DNA of 64,000 bases from Flavobacterium salilacus subsp. salilacus (GTDB lineage Bacteria > Bacteroidota > Bacteroidia > Flavobacteriales > Flavobacteriaceae). The notes beneath the pieces are model-generated. The model ran no database searches. It was not told the DNA's origin and saw nothing but the letters and a program-made list of their open reading frames with translations. Position numbers and translations under genes: made by a program. The DNA is taken from positions 124,001 through 188,000 of the forward strand of contig NZ_SKBP01000001.1 of NCBI RefSeq assembly GCF_004634195.1. The letters run 5' to 3'. Shown here in pieces: positions 44,358-55,106 of the stretch. Every line of letters starts with the position of its first letter. The stretch's first letter is position 1.

Positions 44358-44963
44358 TTATTTGTTATACAACTCAACGATTAGTTGTTCTTTGATGTTT
44401 TCAGGAATTTGTATCCTGGCAGGTACTGAAACAAAAGTACCTTCTTTTGTATCGTTATTCCATGTAATCCACTCATATACGTGTGCAGAATTAGATAAAG
44501 AACGCTCGATAGCCTCAAGAGATTTAGATTTTTCGCGTACTGCTACTTTATCTCCCGGTTTTAAATGATATGAAGGTATGTTTACCAATTCTCCATTTAC
44601 AGTGATGTGCCTGTGAGAAACAATTTGTCTTGCAGCCCTTCTTGAAGGTGCAATTCCCATTCTGTACACAACATTATCAAGTCTTGCCTCACAAAGCTGT
44701 AAAAGCACTTCGCCGGTTACTCCTTTGGTAGCGGCTGCTTTTTCATATAAATTTCTGAATTGTTTTTCAAGAATACCATATGAGTATTTTGCTTTTTGCT
44801 TCTCCATAAGCTGGATAGCATATTCAGATTTTTTACCTCTACGCTTAGCGTTACCGTGTTGTCCCGGTGGGTAATTTCTTTTTTCGAAAGACTTATCGTC
44901 TCCGAAAATTGCCTCGCCAAATTTACGGGCAATTTTAGTTTTTGGACCAGTATATCTTGCCAT
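44358..44963 (-). CDS. rpsD: 30S ribosomal protein S4
   Basis: This 201-residue protein binds 16S rRNA early in 30S assembly. It starts [20 protein letters not shown] and has the S4 RNA-binding domain [27 protein letters not shown] near residue 92. The Cys knuckle (four Cys) of some S4 proteins is absent; the N terminus is of the Cys-less type. The 90-bp gap from rpsK is wide for this operon and contains a partial inverted repeat. Confidence 0.97.
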   Translation of the reverse strand: MARYTGPKTKIARKFGEAIFGDDKSFEKRNYPPGQHGNAKRRGKKSEYAIQLMEKQKAKYSYGILEKQFRNLYEKAAATKGVTGEVLLQLCEARLDNVVYRMGIAPSRRAARQIVSHRHITVNGELVNIPSYHLKPGDKVAVREKSKSLEAIERSLSNSAHVYEWITWNNDTKEGTFVSVPARIQIPENIKEQLIVELYNK

Positions 44964-45053
44964 TTCTAAAAATTAATAAACAGGGGATTATGAATTCAGG
45001 TCATATCCTCCGATAATCCTTATATCCTGTTTGTGTTTATACTATAAAATAAA

Positions 45054-45437
45054 TTAAACTCTTCTTCTCTTCGGAGGGCGACAACCATTGTGTGGTAGCG
45101 GAGTTACATCAATAATTTCTGTAACTTCAATTCCTCCGTTATGTAAGGATCTGATTGCGGATTCTCTTCCGTTACCCGGTCCTTTAACGTAAACTTTCAC
45201 TTTCTTAAGTCCAGCTTCAAGAGCAACTTTACTACAATCTTCAGCAGCCATCTGAGCAGCATAAGGAGTGTTCTTTTTAGAACCCCTAAAGCCCATTTTT
45301 CCGGCAGAAGACCAAGAAATAACTTCACCTTTCTTATTGGTTAAAGAAATAATGATATTATTAAAAGTTGCAGATATGTGAGCTTCGCCAGTTGATTCTA
45401 CAACAACTTTACGTTTTTTTGTACTTGCTTTAGCCAT
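45054..45437 (-). CDS. rpsK: 30S ribosomal protein S11
   Basis: This 127-residue protein of the 30S platform has [23 protein letters not shown] near residue 14, [25 protein letters not shown] near 43, and [18 protein letters not shown] near 82. The C terminus [17 protein letters not shown] is the standard S11 ending. It follows rpsM by 11 bp. Confidence 0.98.
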   Translation of the reverse strand: MAKASTKKRKVVVESTGEAHISATFNNIIISLTNKKGEVISWSSAGKMGFRGSKKNTPYAAQMAAEDCSKVALEAGLKKVKVYVKGPGNGRESAIRSLHNGGIEVTEIIDVTPLPHNGCRPPKRRRV

Positions 45438-45448
45438 ACTACTACTTA

Positions 45449-45823
45449 TTATTTAGTTGCTTTTTTCTTGTTAGCAACAGTTTTTCTCTTACCTTTTCTA
45501 GTTCTGGAGTTATTTTTAGTGCGTTGTCCCCTTAATGGTAACCCTGCTCTGTGACGAATACCTCTGTAACATCCGATATCCATTAAACGCTTAATGTTTA
45601 ATGATATTTCTGAACGCAATTCACCTTCAATCTTGAAGTAAGAAACTGCATCACGGATGGCACTGATTTCATCATCATTCCAATCCTGTACTTTTTTATC
45701 TTCGCTAACCTGAGCTTTTTGTAAAATCTCCGTAGCTCTGCTTTTACCAATACCAAAGATATATGTTAAAGCAATTATTCCTCTCTTGTTTTTAGGTATA
45801 TCTACCCCTGCAATTCTCGCCAT
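45449..45823 (-). CDS. rpsM: 30S ribosomal protein S13
   Basis: This 124-residue head protein of the 30S subunit contacts P-site tRNA and the 50S subunit. [25 protein letters not shown] is the usual start, and [27 protein letters not shown] near residue 85 is the conserved basic tail. It starts 2 bp after rpmJ. Confidence 0.98.
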   Translation of the reverse strand: MARIAGVDIPKNKRGIIALTYIFGIGKSRATEILQKAQVSEDKKVQDWNDDEISAIRDAVSYFKIEGELRSEISLNIKRLMDIGCYRGIRHRAGLPLRGQRTKNNSRTRKGKRKTVANKKKATK

Positions 45824-45825
45824 AA

Positions 45826-45942
45826 TTATCCTTGTCTTTGTTTAAATCTAGGATTCTTTTTGTTAATAACGTATAACCTGCCTTTTCTGCGAACAATTAC
45901 ACAGTCGGCACTTCTTTTCTTTACTGATGCTCTTACTTTCAT
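45826..45942 (-). CDS. rpmJ: 50S ribosomal protein L36, zinc-free form
   Basis: This 38-codon gene reads [20 protein letters not shown] and ends NPRFKQRQG. Compared with the zinc-binding L36 (Cys11, Cys14, Cys27, His33), only Cys14 is kept; the others are Ser, Asn and Phe. It is therefore a zinc-independent (C-) L36, as is common in Bacteroidetes. It lies 2 bp before rpsM and 12 bp after infA. Confidence 0.93.
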   Translation of the reverse strand: MKVRASVKKRSADCVIVRRKGRLYVINKKNPRFKQRQG

Positions 45943-45954
45943 TTTTATATAGCT

Positions 45955-46170
45955 TTAATATCTATAAGTAATTCTTGCTTTTGACAAATCGTAAGGGCTC
46001 ATTTCCAGTTTTACTTTATCACCAGGTAATAATTTAATATAATGCATACGCATCTTTCCTGAAATATGAGCAATCACTACATGTCCGTTTTCTAATTCAA
46101 CACGGAACATTGCATTAGACAATGCCTCAATGATTGATCCGTCCTGTTCTATTGCTGCTTGTTTTGCCAT
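45955..46170 (-). CDS. infA: Translation initiation factor IF-1
   Basis: This 71-residue S1-like OB-fold protein blocks the A site during initiation. It has [20 protein letters not shown] near residue 7, [31 protein letters not shown] near 32 and ends ARITYRY. It sits between secY and rpmJ, the classical place in Bacteroidetes and firmicutes. Confidence 0.97.
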   Translation of the reverse strand: MAKQAAIEQDGSIIEALSNAMFRVELENGHVVIAHISGKMRMHYIKLLPGDKVKLEMSPYDLSKARITYRY

Positions 46171-46178
46171 AAAAATTA

Positions 46179-47522
46179 TTAAGCTACTGCTTTTCTATTT
46201 TTACCACTTTTCATTAAACCGTCATAATGCCTGTTAAGCAGATATGAATTTATTTGCTGAATCGTATCGATTGCAACCCCAACCATAATGAGTAACGATG
46301 TTCCGCCATAAAACAACGCCCACTGTGATTGTACCCCGAAACTAACTGCTATGGCCGGTAATATAGCTATCATAGCAAGGAATAAAGATCCTGGGAATGT
46401 GATTAATGACATGATTTTATCCAGATAATCTCCGGTTTCTACACCTGGTCTGATACCGGGTATAAAACCGCCGCTTCGTTTAAGATCGTCTGCCATTTTG
46501 TTGGTAGGTACTGTAATCGCGGTGTAAAAGTACGTAAAAATTATAATTAATAATGCAAATACAACATTGTAGGTTAAACCGAACACGTTTTGAAATTGTG
46601 CTGTAATGGTTTGAGCTGTATCAGACTTGGATAAACCTGCCAATGCCGCAGGAATAAACATAATTGCCTGAGCAAATATAATTGGCATAACTCCCGAAGC
46701 ATTAAGCTTTAATGGTATCCACTGCCTGTTGCCACCCATAAGGTCTTGTTCATAATCTCCGCTTGTTGTACGTCTTGCATACTGTACGGGAATTTTTCGA
46801 ACAGCCATAATAAGTAATATACAAACAATTATTACCAGTAACCATGCAACAACTTCAAGAACCAATATTAGCGGACCACCATTGTTGTTTGTTACCACAG
46901 TAGTAAACTCCTGTATAAATGCTTGAGGCATTCTGGCAATAATACCCACCAAAATTAATAGCGATATACCGTTACCAATACCTTTATCAGTAATTTTTTC
47001 TCCAAGCCACATAGCAAATATGGTACCTGTTGTAAGTATTACTACTGATGAGAATAGGAATGGGAACGAATCAGACGGTAGCAAGAACGCTTCTCGAGGA
47101 AGTGTATTGTACAGGTTATAAATATAACCGGGACCTTGTACCAACGTGATAAGAATGGTTAACCAACGGGTAATCTGATTTATTTTTTTAGTACCACTTT
47201 CGCCTTCTTTCTGCAATTTTTGCAGATAGGGTATTGCGATACCCATAAGCTGAACTACGATTGAGGCTGAAATGTATGGCATAATACCTAATGCAAATAC
47301 AGATGCCTGCGAAAATGCACCACCTGTAAATACATCAATAAGCCAACCGATACCTTGTTGAGTCTGATCTGTTAAGTTATTTAATTTTGTAGCATCAATA
47401 CCTGGCAAAGTAACGTGTGCACCAAAACGGTACACAAGTAACAATCCCAAAGTAACTAAAATTCTGTTTTTTAGTTCCTCTATTTTCCAGACATTGAGAA
47501 ACGCTTCGAAAAATTTCTTCAT
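46179..47522 (-). CDS. secY: Preprotein translocase subunit SecY
   Basis: This 447-residue channel subunit of the Sec translocon has ten membrane helices. Signatures are [17 protein letters not shown] near residue 27, [18 protein letters not shown] near 75, [12 protein letters not shown] near 185, and [32 protein letters not shown] near 318. It exports signal-peptide proteins such as the T9SS substrates in this window. It lies 11 bp after rplO. Confidence 0.98.
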   Translation of the reverse strand: MKKFFEAFLNVWKIEELKNRILVTLGLLLVYRFGAHVTLPGIDATKLNNLTDQTQQGIGWLIDVFTGGAFSQASVFALGIMPYISASIVVQLMGIAIPYLQKLQKEGESGTKKINQITRWLTILITLVQGPGYIYNLYNTLPREAFLLPSDSFPFLFSSVVILTTGTIFAMWLGEKITDKGIGNGISLLILVGIIARMPQAFIQEFTTVVTNNNGGPLILVLEVVAWLLVIIVCILLIMAVRKIPVQYARRTTSGDYEQDLMGGNRQWIPLKLNASGVMPIIFAQAIMFIPAALAGLSKSDTAQTITAQFQNVFGLTYNVVFALLIIIFTYFYTAITVPTNKMADDLKRSGGFIPGIRPGVETGDYLDKIMSLITFPGSLFLAMIAILPAIAVSFGVQSQWALFYGGTSLLIMVGVAIDTIQQINSYLLNRHYDGLMKSGKNRKAVA

Positions 47523-47533
47523 TGTTATAAAGA

Positions 47534-47986
47534 TTATAATGTTACAGCTTCGCCACCGGCAGCCTCAATAGCCGCTTTAGCAGTTGCTGTAAATTTGTGA
47601 GCAGTTACTTTTAGTTTTGCCTTAAGCTCTCCTCTTCCCAAAATCTTTACCTGTTCATTTTTAGTAGCCAGACGATTTTCTACCATTACTGTAAAATCTA
47701 CAGCATCAGTAACAACACCATTGTCTACAAGAGCTTGAAGCGTGTCAAGGTTAACACCTGCATATTCCTTACGGTTTATGTTTTTGAAACCAAACTTAGG
47801 AACACGTCTTTGTAAAGGCATCTGTCCACCTTCAAAACCAATTTTCTTAGAGTATCCTGAGCGCGATTTGGCACCTTTATGCCCACGCGTAGAAGTACCA
47901 CCCTTACCGGATCCTTCGCCCCTACCTACTCTTTTGCTTTTACTTTGAACTGAACCTTCAGCCGGTTGTAAGTTACTTAAATCCAT
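47534..47986 (-). CDS. rplO: 50S ribosomal protein L15
   Basis: This 150-residue protein binds 23S rRNA late in assembly. The N terminus [20 protein letters not shown] and the glycine-rich [24 protein letters not shown] near 22 are typical; [16 protein letters not shown] near residue 54 is conserved. It follows rpmD by 12 bp. Confidence 0.97.
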   Translation of the reverse strand: MDLSNLQPAEGSVQSKSKRVGRGEGSGKGGTSTRGHKGAKSRSGYSKKIGFEGGQMPLQRRVPKFGFKNINRKEYAGVNLDTLQALVDNGVVTDAVDFTVMVENRLATKNEQVKILGRGELKAKLKVTAHKFTATAKAAIEAAGGEAVTL

Positions 47987-47998
47987 TACTGTATTTTG

Positions 47999-48181
47999 TT
48001 ATTCAGTTTCTTCTACAGAAACTAAGTGTTTAACTTTGTTTACCATTCCAAGGATAGCAGGAGTAGCGTCATGTTCAACAACCTGTCCTAACTTACGAAG
48101 CCCTAAAGACTCAAGTGTAAGCTTTTGTGTTTGCGGACAGTTGATTTTACTCTTAACTTGTTTTACTTTAATTTTTCCCAT
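47999..48181 (-). CDS. rpmD: 50S ribosomal protein L30
   Basis: This 60-residue protein starts KIKVKQVKSKINCPQTQKLTL and has LGLRKLGQVVEHDATPAILGMVNKVKHLV, the L30 core. The length is normal for the bacterial form. It lies between rpsE and rplO, 12-13 bp from each. Confidence 0.96.
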   Translation of the reverse strand: MGKIKVKQVKSKINCPQTQKLTLESLGLRKLGQVVEHDATPAILGMVNKVKHLVSVEETE

Positions 48182-48193
48182 GATTTCCTTGAA

Positions 48194-48718
48194 TTAACCT
48201 TTAAATACTTTATCTAAAGAAACGCCTCTTTGTTTTGCAACAGTGGCAGCACTTCTCATTTGAAGTAAAGCATCAAAAGTAGCTTTAACAACATTGTGAG
48301 GGTTTGATGAACCCTGAGATTTTGATAATACATCGTGTACTCCTACTGACTCCAGAACTGAACGAACAGCACCACCGGCAATTACTCCTGTACCATGAGA
48401 GGCAGGCATAAGCAGTACGCGGGCACCACCAAATTTACCTTTTTGCTCATGAGGAACGGACTGACCGTATAGTGGTATTCTTACCAGGTTCTTTTTAGCA
48501 TCTTCTACTGCTTTGGCAATAGCTTCTGATACGTCTTTAGATTTACCAAGCCCGTGACCTACAACTCCGTTCTCGTCACCTACCACAACAATGGCAGAGA
48601 AACCGAAGGCACGTCCACCTTTTGTAACTTTAGTAACACGATTTACTGCAACCAAACGATCTTTAAGTTCAAGTCCGCTTGGTTTTACTAGTTCTACATT
48701 TTTATAATTATGATACAT
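48194..48718 (-). CDS. rpsE: 30S ribosomal protein S5
   Basis: This 174-residue protein acts in decoding fidelity. [43 protein letters not shown] near residue 18-62 is the dsRNA-binding-like S5 domain, and [23 protein letters not shown] near 100 is the second domain. The N terminus [18 protein letters not shown] is of the Bacteroidetes type. It starts 6 bp after rplR. Confidence 0.97.
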   Translation of the reverse strand: MYHNYKNVELVKPSGLELKDRLVAVNRVTKVTKGGRAFGFSAIVVVGDENGVVGHGLGKSKDVSEAIAKAVEDAKKNLVRIPLYGQSVPHEQKGKFGGARVLLMPASHGTGVIAGGAVRSVLESVGVHDVLSKSQGSSNPHNVVKATFDALLQMRSAATVAKQRGVSLDKVFKG

Positions 48719-48724
48719 AATTTC

Positions 48725-49075
48725 TTAGAATTTAAGTCCGGCTGCTCTTGCGCCTTCAGCTAATGATTTAACACGTCCGTGGTAAAGATATCCGCCTCTG
48801 TCAAAAGAGATAGTGTCTATACCCGCTTCGATAGCTTTTTCGGCAATAAGCTTTCCAACAGCCGCAGCAGTTTCTATATTAGTTCCTTTTACAATAGCTT
48901 TATCTCTAGAAGAAACAGCCAGCAAAGTTACACCATTCACATCATCTATGATTTGAGCATAGATTTCTTTATTACTTCTGAAAACAGAAAGTCTTGGTCT
49001 AGCAGCAGTTCCGCTTACAATCTTTCTGATTCTGAACTTAATTCTTTGTCTTCTTTCAGATTTGTTTAATGACAT
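48725..49075 (-). CDS. rplR: 50S ribosomal protein L18
   Basis: This 116-residue 5S-rRNA-binding protein has [37 protein letters not shown] near residue 9-45 and ends [24 protein letters not shown], the standard L18 pattern. It starts 11 bp after rplF. Confidence 0.97.
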   Translation of the reverse strand: MSLNKSERRQRIKFRIRKIVSGTAARPRLSVFRSNKEIYAQIIDDVNGVTLLAVSSRDKAIVKGTNIETAAAVGKLIAEKAIEAGIDTISFDRGGYLYHGRVKSLAEGARAAGLKF

Positions 49076-49086
49076 AGTCTTAATTT

Positions 49087-49629
49087 TTAAGCTGATTTAC
49101 CTGCTTTTCTTCTTAATACCTCACCTACAAATTTAACTCCTTTTCCTTTGTATGGTTCAGGCTTACGGAACGAACGGATTTTTGCCGCTATTTGTCCCAC
49201 AAGCTGTTTATCATGTGAAGTTAATTTTACGATAGGGTTTTTACCTTTTTCTGATACGGTCTCTACAGTAACTTCTGGAACAACCTCAAGAACTATATTG
49301 TGAGAGAAACCTAATGCTAAATCAAGTTTCTGTCCTTGGTTAGAAGCTCTGTAACCTACTCCTACCAACTCAAGCTCTTTAGTAAATCCTTCGGAAACAC
49401 CAATAACCATATTGTTTATCAAAGATCTGTATAAGCCATGTTTAGAACGCAGCTCTTTATCATCAGATGATCTTTCTACTAGAACTTGCCCATCTTCAAC
49501 TTTTATAGTAACATCTACAAAGTCTTGCTTAAGCTCGCCTTTTTTACCTTTTACTGTAACAATATTACCGTTAACCTCTACGGTTACACCGGCTGGTATT
49601 ATTACTGGATTTTTACCTATTCTTGACAT
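49087..49629 (-). CDS. rplF: 50S ribosomal protein L6
   Basis: This 180-residue protein lies near the sarcin-ricin loop. [20 protein letters not shown] starts it, and the second repeat ends [24 protein letters not shown], the canonical L6 signature. It starts 19 bp after rpsH. Confidence 0.98.
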   Translation of the reverse strand: MSRIGKNPVIIPAGVTVEVNGNIVTVKGKKGELKQDFVDVTIKVEDGQVLVERSSDDKELRSKHGLYRSLINNMVIGVSEGFTKELELVGVGYRASNQGQKLDLALGFSHNIVLEVVPEVTVETVSEKGKNPIVKLTSHDKQLVGQIAAKIRSFRKPEPYKGKGVKFVGEVLRRKAGKSA

Positions 49630-49648
49630 CGTATAAAGTCTTTATATA

Positions 49649-50047
49649 TTAGTATACGTAACAGATTACTTCGCCACCAACATTTTGCTGTTTTGCCTGT
49701 TTTCCTGTCATCAAACCTTTTGATGTAGATACTATGGCAATACCTAATCCGTTAAGGATTCTTGGTAGGCTGTCTGAACCTGCATATTTACGTAAACCCG
49801 GTTTACTAATTCTTTGGATATCTTTAATTACAGACTCTTTTGTATCTTTATCATACTTAAGAGCTATTTTGATTGTACCCTGAACAGAGTTATCATCAAA
49901 CTTGTAACTTAAAATATATCCCTGATCAAATAAAATCTTTGTGATTTCTTTTTTCAGGTTAGACGCAGGGATTTCTACCACTTTGTGGTTAGCTCTTACT
50001 GCATTTCTAATCCTGGTCAAAAAATCTGCTATAGGATCTGTGTACAT
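49649..50047 (-). CDS. rpsH: 30S ribosomal protein S8
   Basis: This 132-residue protein binds the central domain of 16S rRNA. It starts [20 protein letters not shown], and the end [20 protein letters not shown] ... GGEVICYVY is conserved. In E. coli S8 represses the spc operon from the L5 leader; whether this holds here is not known. It starts 22 bp after rpsN. Confidence 0.98.
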   Translation of the reverse strand: MYTDPIADFLTRIRNAVRANHKVVEIPASNLKKEITKILFDQGYILSYKFDDNSVQGTIKIALKYDKDTKESVIKDIQRISKPGLRKYAGSDSLPRILNGLGIAIVSTSKGLMTGKQAKQQNVGGEVICYVY

Positions 50048-50069
50048 TTTTTTTCCTTTTAAAACTTAA

Positions 50070-50339
50070 TTACCAACTTGACTTTTTAACTCCCGGTATC
50101 AATCCATTATTAGCCATCTCACGAAAAGTTACTCGTGAAATACCAAACTGACGCATATACCCTCTTGGCCTACCTGTAAGTTTGCAACGATTGTGTAAAC
50201 GAACCGGTGAAGCATTTTTGGGCAATTTTTGCAAGCCTTCATAATCTCCAGCTTCTAATAAAGCTTTCCTTTTCTCAGCATACTTAGCTACCATTGCCTC
50301 TCTTTTAGCCTCACGGGCTTTCATTGATTCTTTAGCCAT
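50070..50339 (-). CDS. rpsN: 30S ribosomal protein S14, zinc-free form
   Basis: This 89-residue S14 of the longer (C-) form has [32 protein letters not shown] near residue 45-77 and ends [11 protein letters not shown]. Only one Cys is present, so the CxxC-CxxC zinc site of the short form is missing. It starts 3 bp after rplE. Confidence 0.97.
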   Translation of the reverse strand: MAKESMKAREAKREAMVAKYAEKRKALLEAGDYEGLQKLPKNASPVRLHNRCKLTGRPRGYMRQFGISRVTFREMANNGLIPGVKKSSW

Positions 50340-50342
50340 ATT

Positions 50343-50894
50343 TTAATTCTTTTTAAAAGGTAATCCCAGTTCTCCTAATAATGATTTCGCTTCTTTATCT
50401 GTTTGGGCAGAAGTTACAAATGTAATATCTAAACCTGATATTTTGTTTACTTTATCAATATCAATTTCAGGGAAAATGATTTGTTCAGTAATACCTAAGT
50501 TATAGTTACCTCTTCCGTCAAAACCTGTAGCTTTAATACCGCCAAAATCTCTTACTCGTGGTAAAGCAGATGTAATTAACCTATCAAGGAATTCATACAT
50601 TCTTTCTCCACGAAGCGTTACTTTAGCGCCAATCGGCATACCTTTTCTAAGTTTGAATGACGCAACGTCTTTCTTAGAAATGGTAGAAACAGCTTTCTGT
50701 CCGGTTATTTTTGTAAGCTCATCTACTGCATAGTCAATCAATTTCTTGTCTGACACAGCAGCTCCAACTCCACGGCTCAAAACGATTTTTTCAAGTTTAG
50801 GAACCTGCATCACGTTTTTATAGCCAAACTCTTCTGTAAGAGCAGGTATTACCCTCTCTCTATATTCACTCTTTAATCTTGGTATATAAGCCAT
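50343..50894 (-). CDS. rplE: 50S ribosomal protein L5
   Basis: This 183-residue 5S-RNP protein has [23 protein letters not shown] near residue 3, [20 protein letters not shown] near 32 and [28 protein letters not shown] near 118. The ATG ending at 50894 is used; the codon before it is GTG and overlaps the L24 stop. It is coupled to rplX. Confidence 0.97.
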   Translation of the reverse strand: MAYIPRLKSEYRERVIPALTEEFGYKNVMQVPKLEKIVLSRGVGAAVSDKKLIDYAVDELTKITGQKAVSTISKKDVASFKLRKGMPIGAKVTLRGERMYEFLDRLITSALPRVRDFGGIKATGFDGRGNYNLGITEQIIFPEIDIDKVNKISGLDITFVTSAQTDKEAKSLLGELGLPFKKN

Positions 50895-50896
50895 CA

Positions 50897-51211
50897 CTAT
50901 AATACTTGATTAGATTTTTTTGAAAATCTCACTTTCTTATCTCCTTCTTCTCTAACGCCTGTTCTTGTAGCTTCCTTTGTTTTAGGATCTATTAGTGCAA
51001 TGTTAGAAATATGAATAGGAGCTTCTTTCTTAACAATACCGCCTTGGGGGTTTTTAGCACTTGGCTTAGTGTGTTTAGACACCATGTTTACACCCTCAAT
51101 TACTGCTTTGTTTTTTTCACGAAGTACACGTAGTACTTTACCTTCAGATCCTTTGTGGTCTCCGGCAATTACTTTAACCGTATCTCCTGATTTTATCTTT
51201 AGCTTTATCAT
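50897..51211 (-). CDS. rplX: 50S ribosomal protein L24
   Basis: This 104-residue assembly-initiating protein has a KOW motif: [29 protein letters not shown] near residue 6-34. [24 protein letters not shown] near 47 is also typical. The TAG stop lies 2 bp before the rplE ATG. It starts 11 bp after rplN. Confidence 0.97.
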   Translation of the reverse strand: MIKLKIKSGDTVKVIAGDHKGSEGKVLRVLREKNKAVIEGVNMVSKHTKPSAKNPQGGIVKKEAPIHISNIALIDPKTKEATRTGVREEGDKKVRFSKKSNQVL

Positions 51212-51222
51212 CTTTAAATCAA

Positions 51223-51591
51223 TTAAAGCACTTCGGGTGCTAATGATACAATTTTCATGAATTGTTTTTCACGAAGTTCTCTTGCTACAGGACCAAAAAC
51301 ACGAGTTCCCCTCATTTCACCGGCAGCATTTAACAATACGCAAGCGTTATCGTCAAATCTGATGTATGAACCATCGGCTCTTCTCACTTCTTTTTTGGTA
51401 CGTACAACAACTGCAGTTGATACACTACCTTTTTTAACGTTACCGTTAGGTGTTGCATCCTTTATAGAAACTACAATTTTATCTCCAACAGAGGCATAAC
51501 GACGTTTCGTTCCTCCTAAAACACGGATAGTTAAAACTTCTTTAGCTCCCGTGTTATCTGCTACTTTTAGTCTGGATTCTTGTTGTACCAT
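51223..51591 (-). CDS. rplN: 50S ribosomal protein L14
   Basis: This 122-residue protein has [20 protein letters not shown] at the start, [23 protein letters not shown] near residue 66, and ends [26 protein letters not shown], the full L14 pattern. It starts 2 bp after rpsQ. Confidence 0.98.
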   Translation of the reverse strand: MVQQESRLKVADNTGAKEVLTIRVLGGTKRRYASVGDKIVVSIKDATPNGNVKKGSVSTAVVVRTKKEVRRADGSYIRFDDNACVLLNAAGEMRGTRVFGPVARELREKQFMKIVSLAPEVL

Positions 51592-51593
51592 AA

Positions 51594-51851
51594 TTACTTC
51601 GCTCTTTCAATGATTTCTACTAATCTCCAACATTTGGATTTACTTAAAGGACGTGTTTCCATAATCCTTACAGTATCGCCAATGTTACAGTCGTTTGTTT
51701 CGTCGTGCGCAACATATTTCTTAGTTTTTAACACGAACTTACCGTATAACGGGTGTTTTACTTTTCTTGTTTCAGAAACAACAATAGACTTAGTCATTTT
51801 GTTACTAGTAACAACACCTATTCGTTCTTTTCTTAAATTTCTTTTTTCCAT
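51594..51851 (-). CDS. rpsQ: 30S ribosomal protein S17
   Basis: This 85-residue OB-fold protein has [34 protein letters not shown] near residue 6-40 and [35 protein letters not shown] at the end, matching S17. It starts 18 bp after rpmC. Confidence 0.98.
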   Translation of the reverse strand: MEKRNLRKERIGVVTSNKMTKSIVVSETRKVKHPLYGKFVLKTKKYVAHDETNDCNIGDTVRIMETRPLSKSKCWRLVEIIERAK

Positions 51852-51869
51852 CTTTCAGCTAGACTACAA

Positions 51870-52061
51870 TTATTGCAATTCGCGTTTGCTTAGCTCAGTA
51901 GCTACTCTCGCAATAGACCTTCTTACAGTTCTAATCTGTAATGGGTTTTCAATAGGAGATATAGCGTGAGCTGATTTTAGATCAGCATATGTCTTTCTCA
52001 ATTCACCAAGTTTACCTTGTAACTCAGCTGCAGATAGATCTTTAATTTCTGATTGTTTCAT
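51870..52061 (-). CDS. rpmC: 50S ribosomal protein L29
   Basis: This 63-residue helical hairpin protein has MKQSEIKDLSAAELQGKLGEL and ends PLQIRTVRRSIARVATELSKRELQ, the L29 core at the tunnel exit near L23. It starts 13 bp after rplP. Confidence 0.96.
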   Translation of the reverse strand: MKQSEIKDLSAAELQGKLGELRKTYADLKSAHAISPIENPLQIRTVRRSIARVATELSKRELQ

Positions 52062-52074
52062 AATAAATGTTTAA

Positions 52075-52494
52075 TTATGCTTCAAAGTCTCTGGCAACAA
52101 TAAACTTAGTTTTCACAGGAAGCTTCTGTGCAGCAAGACGTAAAGCCTCTTTTGCTACCGTTATTGGTACTCCTCCTACTTCAAACATGATTCTTCCGGG
52201 TTTAACAACTGCAGCCCAATATTCAACCGCACCTTTACCTTTACCCATACGTACCTCAAGAGGTTTCTTGGTGATAGGTTTATCCGGAAAGATTTTAATC
52301 CACAATTGACCTTCCCTTTTCATAAAACGAGTTGCTGCGATACGGGCAGCTTCTATTTGACGGGAAGTAATAAAAGATGAATCTAAAGACTTTATACCAA
52401 ACATTCCATTAGAGAGTTCGTGTCCTCTTTGAGACAGTCCCTTCATTCTACCTTTCTGTACCTTACGGTATTTTGTTCTTTTTGGCTGTAACAT
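52075..52494 (-). CDS. rplP: 50S ribosomal protein L16
   Basis: This 139-residue protein has [23 protein letters not shown] at the start, [48 protein letters not shown] near residue 63-110, the classic L16 segment near the A site. It starts 19 bp after rpsC. Confidence 0.98.
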   Translation of the reverse strand: MLQPKRTKYRKVQKGRMKGLSQRGHELSNGMFGIKSLDSSFITSRQIEAARIAATRFMKREGQLWIKIFPDKPITKKPLEVRMGKGKGAVEYWAAVVKPGRIMFEVGGVPITVAKEALRLAAQKLPVKTKFIVARDFEA

Positions 52495-52513
52495 TTTTCT
52501 TTAGTTTAAATAA

Positions 52514-53257
52514 TTACTTTCTTTTGCGTTGGTTTGGTCTTCCGCCTGGTCCACCTGCATTAGGTCTTCCCTGAGATCCTGAAGATTTGGATTGTTTTTT
52601 ATCCATACCTACTAACGGAGAAAGATCTCTCTTGCCGTAAACTTCACCTTTCATGATCCACACTTTAATTCCCATTCTACCATAAGTAGTATGAGCTTCA
52701 GCAAGTGCATAATCAATATCTGCTCTGAAAGTTGATAGAGGAATTCTACCTTCCTTGAACATTTCAGAACGTGCCATTTCAGCACCATTCAAACGACCTG
52801 AAATCATAATCTTAATACCTTCTGCATTCATTCGCATAGCTGCAGCAATAGCCATTTTAATTGCCCTTCTGTAAGAAATACGGCTTTCAATCTGACGAGC
52901 CACGCTTGCACCTACAAGATAAGCATCAAGTTCAGGTCTTTTAATTTCAAAGATGTTGATTTGAACCTCTTTGTCTGTAATTTTCTTAAGTTCTTCTTTC
53001 AGCTTGTCTACCTCCTGACCGCCTTTACCAATAATGATACCTGGGCGTGCCGTGGTGATAGTAACGGTTACAAGTTTTAGAGTTCTCTCGATTATTACTT
53101 TTGATACACTAGCTTTTGATAAACGCGCATGGATATACTTTCTGATTTTATGATCTTCGGCAAGTTTATCACCGTAATCATTTCCACCATACCAGTTAGA
53201 ATCCCATCCTCTGATGATGCCAAGGCGATTTCCTATCGGATTTGTCTTTTGTCCCAT
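52514..53257 (-). CDS. rpsC: 30S ribosomal protein S3
   Basis: This 247-residue protein has a KH domain with [21 protein letters not shown] near residue 72 and the C-terminal S3 domain [40 protein letters not shown] near 155-195. The last 35 residues are rich in Gly, Pro, Asn and Arg ([17 protein letters not shown]), a tail longer than in E. coli S3. It starts 8 bp after rplV. Confidence 0.98.
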   Translation of the reverse strand: MGQKTNPIGNRLGIIRGWDSNWYGGNDYGDKLAEDHKIRKYIHARLSKASVSKVIIERTLKLVTVTITTARPGIIIGKGGQEVDKLKEELKKITDKEVQINIFEIKRPELDAYLVGASVARQIESRISYRRAIKMAIAAAMRMNAEGIKIMISGRLNGAEMARSEMFKEGRIPLSTFRADIDYALAEAHTTYGRMGIKVWIMKGEVYGKRDLSPLVGMDKKQSKSSGSQGRPNAGGPGGRPNQRKRK

Positions 53258-53265
53258 ACTGTATA

Positions 53266-53679
53266 TTAATTGCTTTGTGTATTATTGTTAATAGCTCCAA
53301 GCACGATTGTAACGTGATTAGAACGTTTTCTTATTCTATGAGCGCGACCCTGTGGTGCAGGTCTAAGTCTTTTTAACATTGTTCCGCCATCCACTCTGAT
53401 CTCTTTTACAAAAAGACCGGCTTCTTCAAGATTTTCCTCGCTGTTTTTTTGTTGCCAGTTATTAATAGCTGATAACAAAAGTTTTTCAAGTTTACGAGAA
53501 GCTTCTTTACTATTAAATTTCAATATATTAAGAGCCAATTCTACCCTTTTACCTCTTACCAAATCTGCAACTATACGCATTTTTCGTGGCGAAGTTGGGC
53601 AGTTATTAAGCTTGGCAAATGCAATCTGCCTGTTAGCTTCTTTTATCTGCTCTGCTCTTTCTCTTTTACGAACTCCCAT
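53266..53679 (-). CDS. rplV: 50S ribosomal protein L22
   Basis: This 137-residue tunnel protein has [30 protein letters not shown] near residue 24-53 and the loop end [30 protein letters not shown] near 98-127. The loop is the known site of macrolide-resistance changes; no such change can be judged here. It starts 9 bp after rpsS. Confidence 0.97.
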   Translation of the reverse strand: MGVRKRERAEQIKEANRQIAFAKLNNCPTSPRKMRIVADLVRGKRVELALNILKFNSKEASRKLEKLLLSAINNWQQKNSEENLEEAGLFVKEIRVDGGTMLKRLRPAPQGRAHRIRKRSNHVTIVLGAINNNTQSN

Positions 53680-53688
53680 AGCTTCTTA

Positions 53689-53967
53689 TTATTTTTTACC
53701 TTTATTTTTAGCACCGGCGTGACCTCTGAAAGAGCGCGTTGGTGAAAATTCTCCTAGTTTATGACCTACCATATTCTCTGTAACGTAAACGGGAACGAAT
53801 TGACGTCCGTTATGCACTGCTATAGTTTGTCCAACAAAATCAGGGGTAATCATTGAAGCGCGAGACCATGTCTTAACAACACCTTTATTACCTTTCTCTA
53901 TATTTTCTTGAACTTTTTTCTCTAATTTATAATGAACGTAAGGTCCTTTTTTTAATGAACGTGCCAT
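53689..53967 (-). CDS. rpsS: 30S ribosomal protein S19
   Basis: This 92-residue protein has [68 protein letters not shown] across residues 34-80, a standard S19. It starts 10 bp after rplB. Confidence 0.98.
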   Translation of the reverse strand: MARSLKKGPYVHYKLEKKVQENIEKGNKGVVKTWSRASMITPDFVGQTIAVHNGRQFVPVYVTENMVGHKLGEFSPTRSFRGHAGAKNKGKK

Positions 53968-53977
53968 ATCTACTTAA

Positions 53978-54802
53978 TTATTTTTTTCTACGTTCTATAA
54001 TATACTTATTACTCGGATTAACTTTAGAACGAGTCCTGTAACCTTTAGCCGGAAGACCTTTTCTAGAGCGTGGGTGACCTCCTGAAGAACGTCCTTCACC
54101 ACCACCCATCGGGTGATCAACAGGGTTCATAGCTACCGGTCTTGTTCTTGGTCTTCTGCCCAACCATCTGGATCTACCCGCTTTACCGGAAACAATCAAC
54201 TGATGGTCTGAGTTAGAAACCGCACCAATAGTAGCCGTACAGGTTAAAAGGATTAACCTTGTTTCTCCTGAAGGCATTTTTATTGTTGCATATTTTCCGT
54301 CTCTTGCCATTAACTGGGCAAAAGTACCTGCGCTACGTGCTATTACAGCACCTTGACCCGGACGTAGTTCAATACAAGATATAACAGTTCCCAGAGGAAT
54401 TTTACTTAAAGGTAATGCATTACCGATTTCGGGCGCAGCATCTTCTCCTGAAACTACAGTTTGACCTACCTGAAGCCCGTTTTGGGCAACTATGTAAGCT
54501 TTTTCTCCGTCAGCATATTCCAATAAAGAAATAAATGCTGAACGGTTTGGATCGTATTCAATAGTTTTAACCGTAGCAGGCGCACCTACTCTGGTTCTTT
54601 TAAAATCAATGATACGATATCTACGTTTGTGACCACCGCCTACATAACGCATGGTCATTTTTCCTTGACTATTTCTACCTCCTGAGTTTTTTATCGGTGC
54701 GATTAATGAACGCTCCGGCTTATCAGTTGTAATAGTGTCAAAGCTATTAACAACTCTAAAACGCTGACCCGGGGTAATAGGTTTTAATTTTCTTACTGAC
54801 AT
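53978..54802 (-). CDS. rplB: 50S ribosomal protein L2
   Basis: This 274-residue protein near the peptidyl-transferase centre has [30 protein letters not shown] near residue 41-70 and [37 protein letters not shown] near 222-258, including the conserved His of the GGGEGR region. It starts 6 bp after rplW. Confidence 0.98.
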   Translation of the reverse strand: MSVRKLKPITPGQRFRVVNSFDTITTDKPERSLIAPIKNSGGRNSQGKMTMRYVGGGHKRRYRIIDFKRTRVGAPATVKTIEYDPNRSAFISLLEYADGEKAYIVAQNGLQVGQTVVSGEDAAPEIGNALPLSKIPLGTVISCIELRPGQGAVIARSAGTFAQLMARDGKYATIKMPSGETRLILLTCTATIGAVSNSDHQLIVSGKAGRSRWLGRRPRTRPVAMNPVDHPMGGGEGRSSGGHPRSRKGLPAKGYRTRSKVNPSNKYIIERRKK

Positions 54803-54808
54803 TTTATC

Positions 54809-55099
54809 TTAGATATTGTTGTAAAAATCTATTGTTTCTCCTTCTTGTACTTGTACAATTGCTTTTTTGTAAGCATTTGTCTTTCCTGATATTAAACCAC
54901 TTTTAGTGTATTTAACTGATCTATCAGCTCTGTAAATCATCGTATTAACATTTAGTACAGAAACCCCATAAGCAGCCTCAACAGCCTTTTTTATCTGGAT
55001 TTTATTAGCACGTTTGTCAACAACAAAACCAAAACGGTTGAAAACTTCTCCCTCTTTGGTAATTTTTTCAGTGATGATAGGCTTAATTATAATGCTCAT
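54809..55099 (-). CDS. rplW: 50S ribosomal protein L23
   Basis: This 96-residue exit-site protein has SIIIKPIITEKITKEGEVFNRFGFVVDKRANKIQIKKAVEAAYGVSVLNVNT across residues 2-53, the L23 fold that docks SRP and trigger factor. It starts 7 bp after rplD. Confidence 0.97.
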   Translation of the reverse strand: MSIIIKPIITEKITKEGEVFNRFGFVVDKRANKIQIKKAVEAAYGVSVLNVNTMIYRADRSVKYTKSGLISGKTNAYKKAIVQVQEGETIDFYNNI

Positions 55100-55106
55100 A
55101 TCGCTA

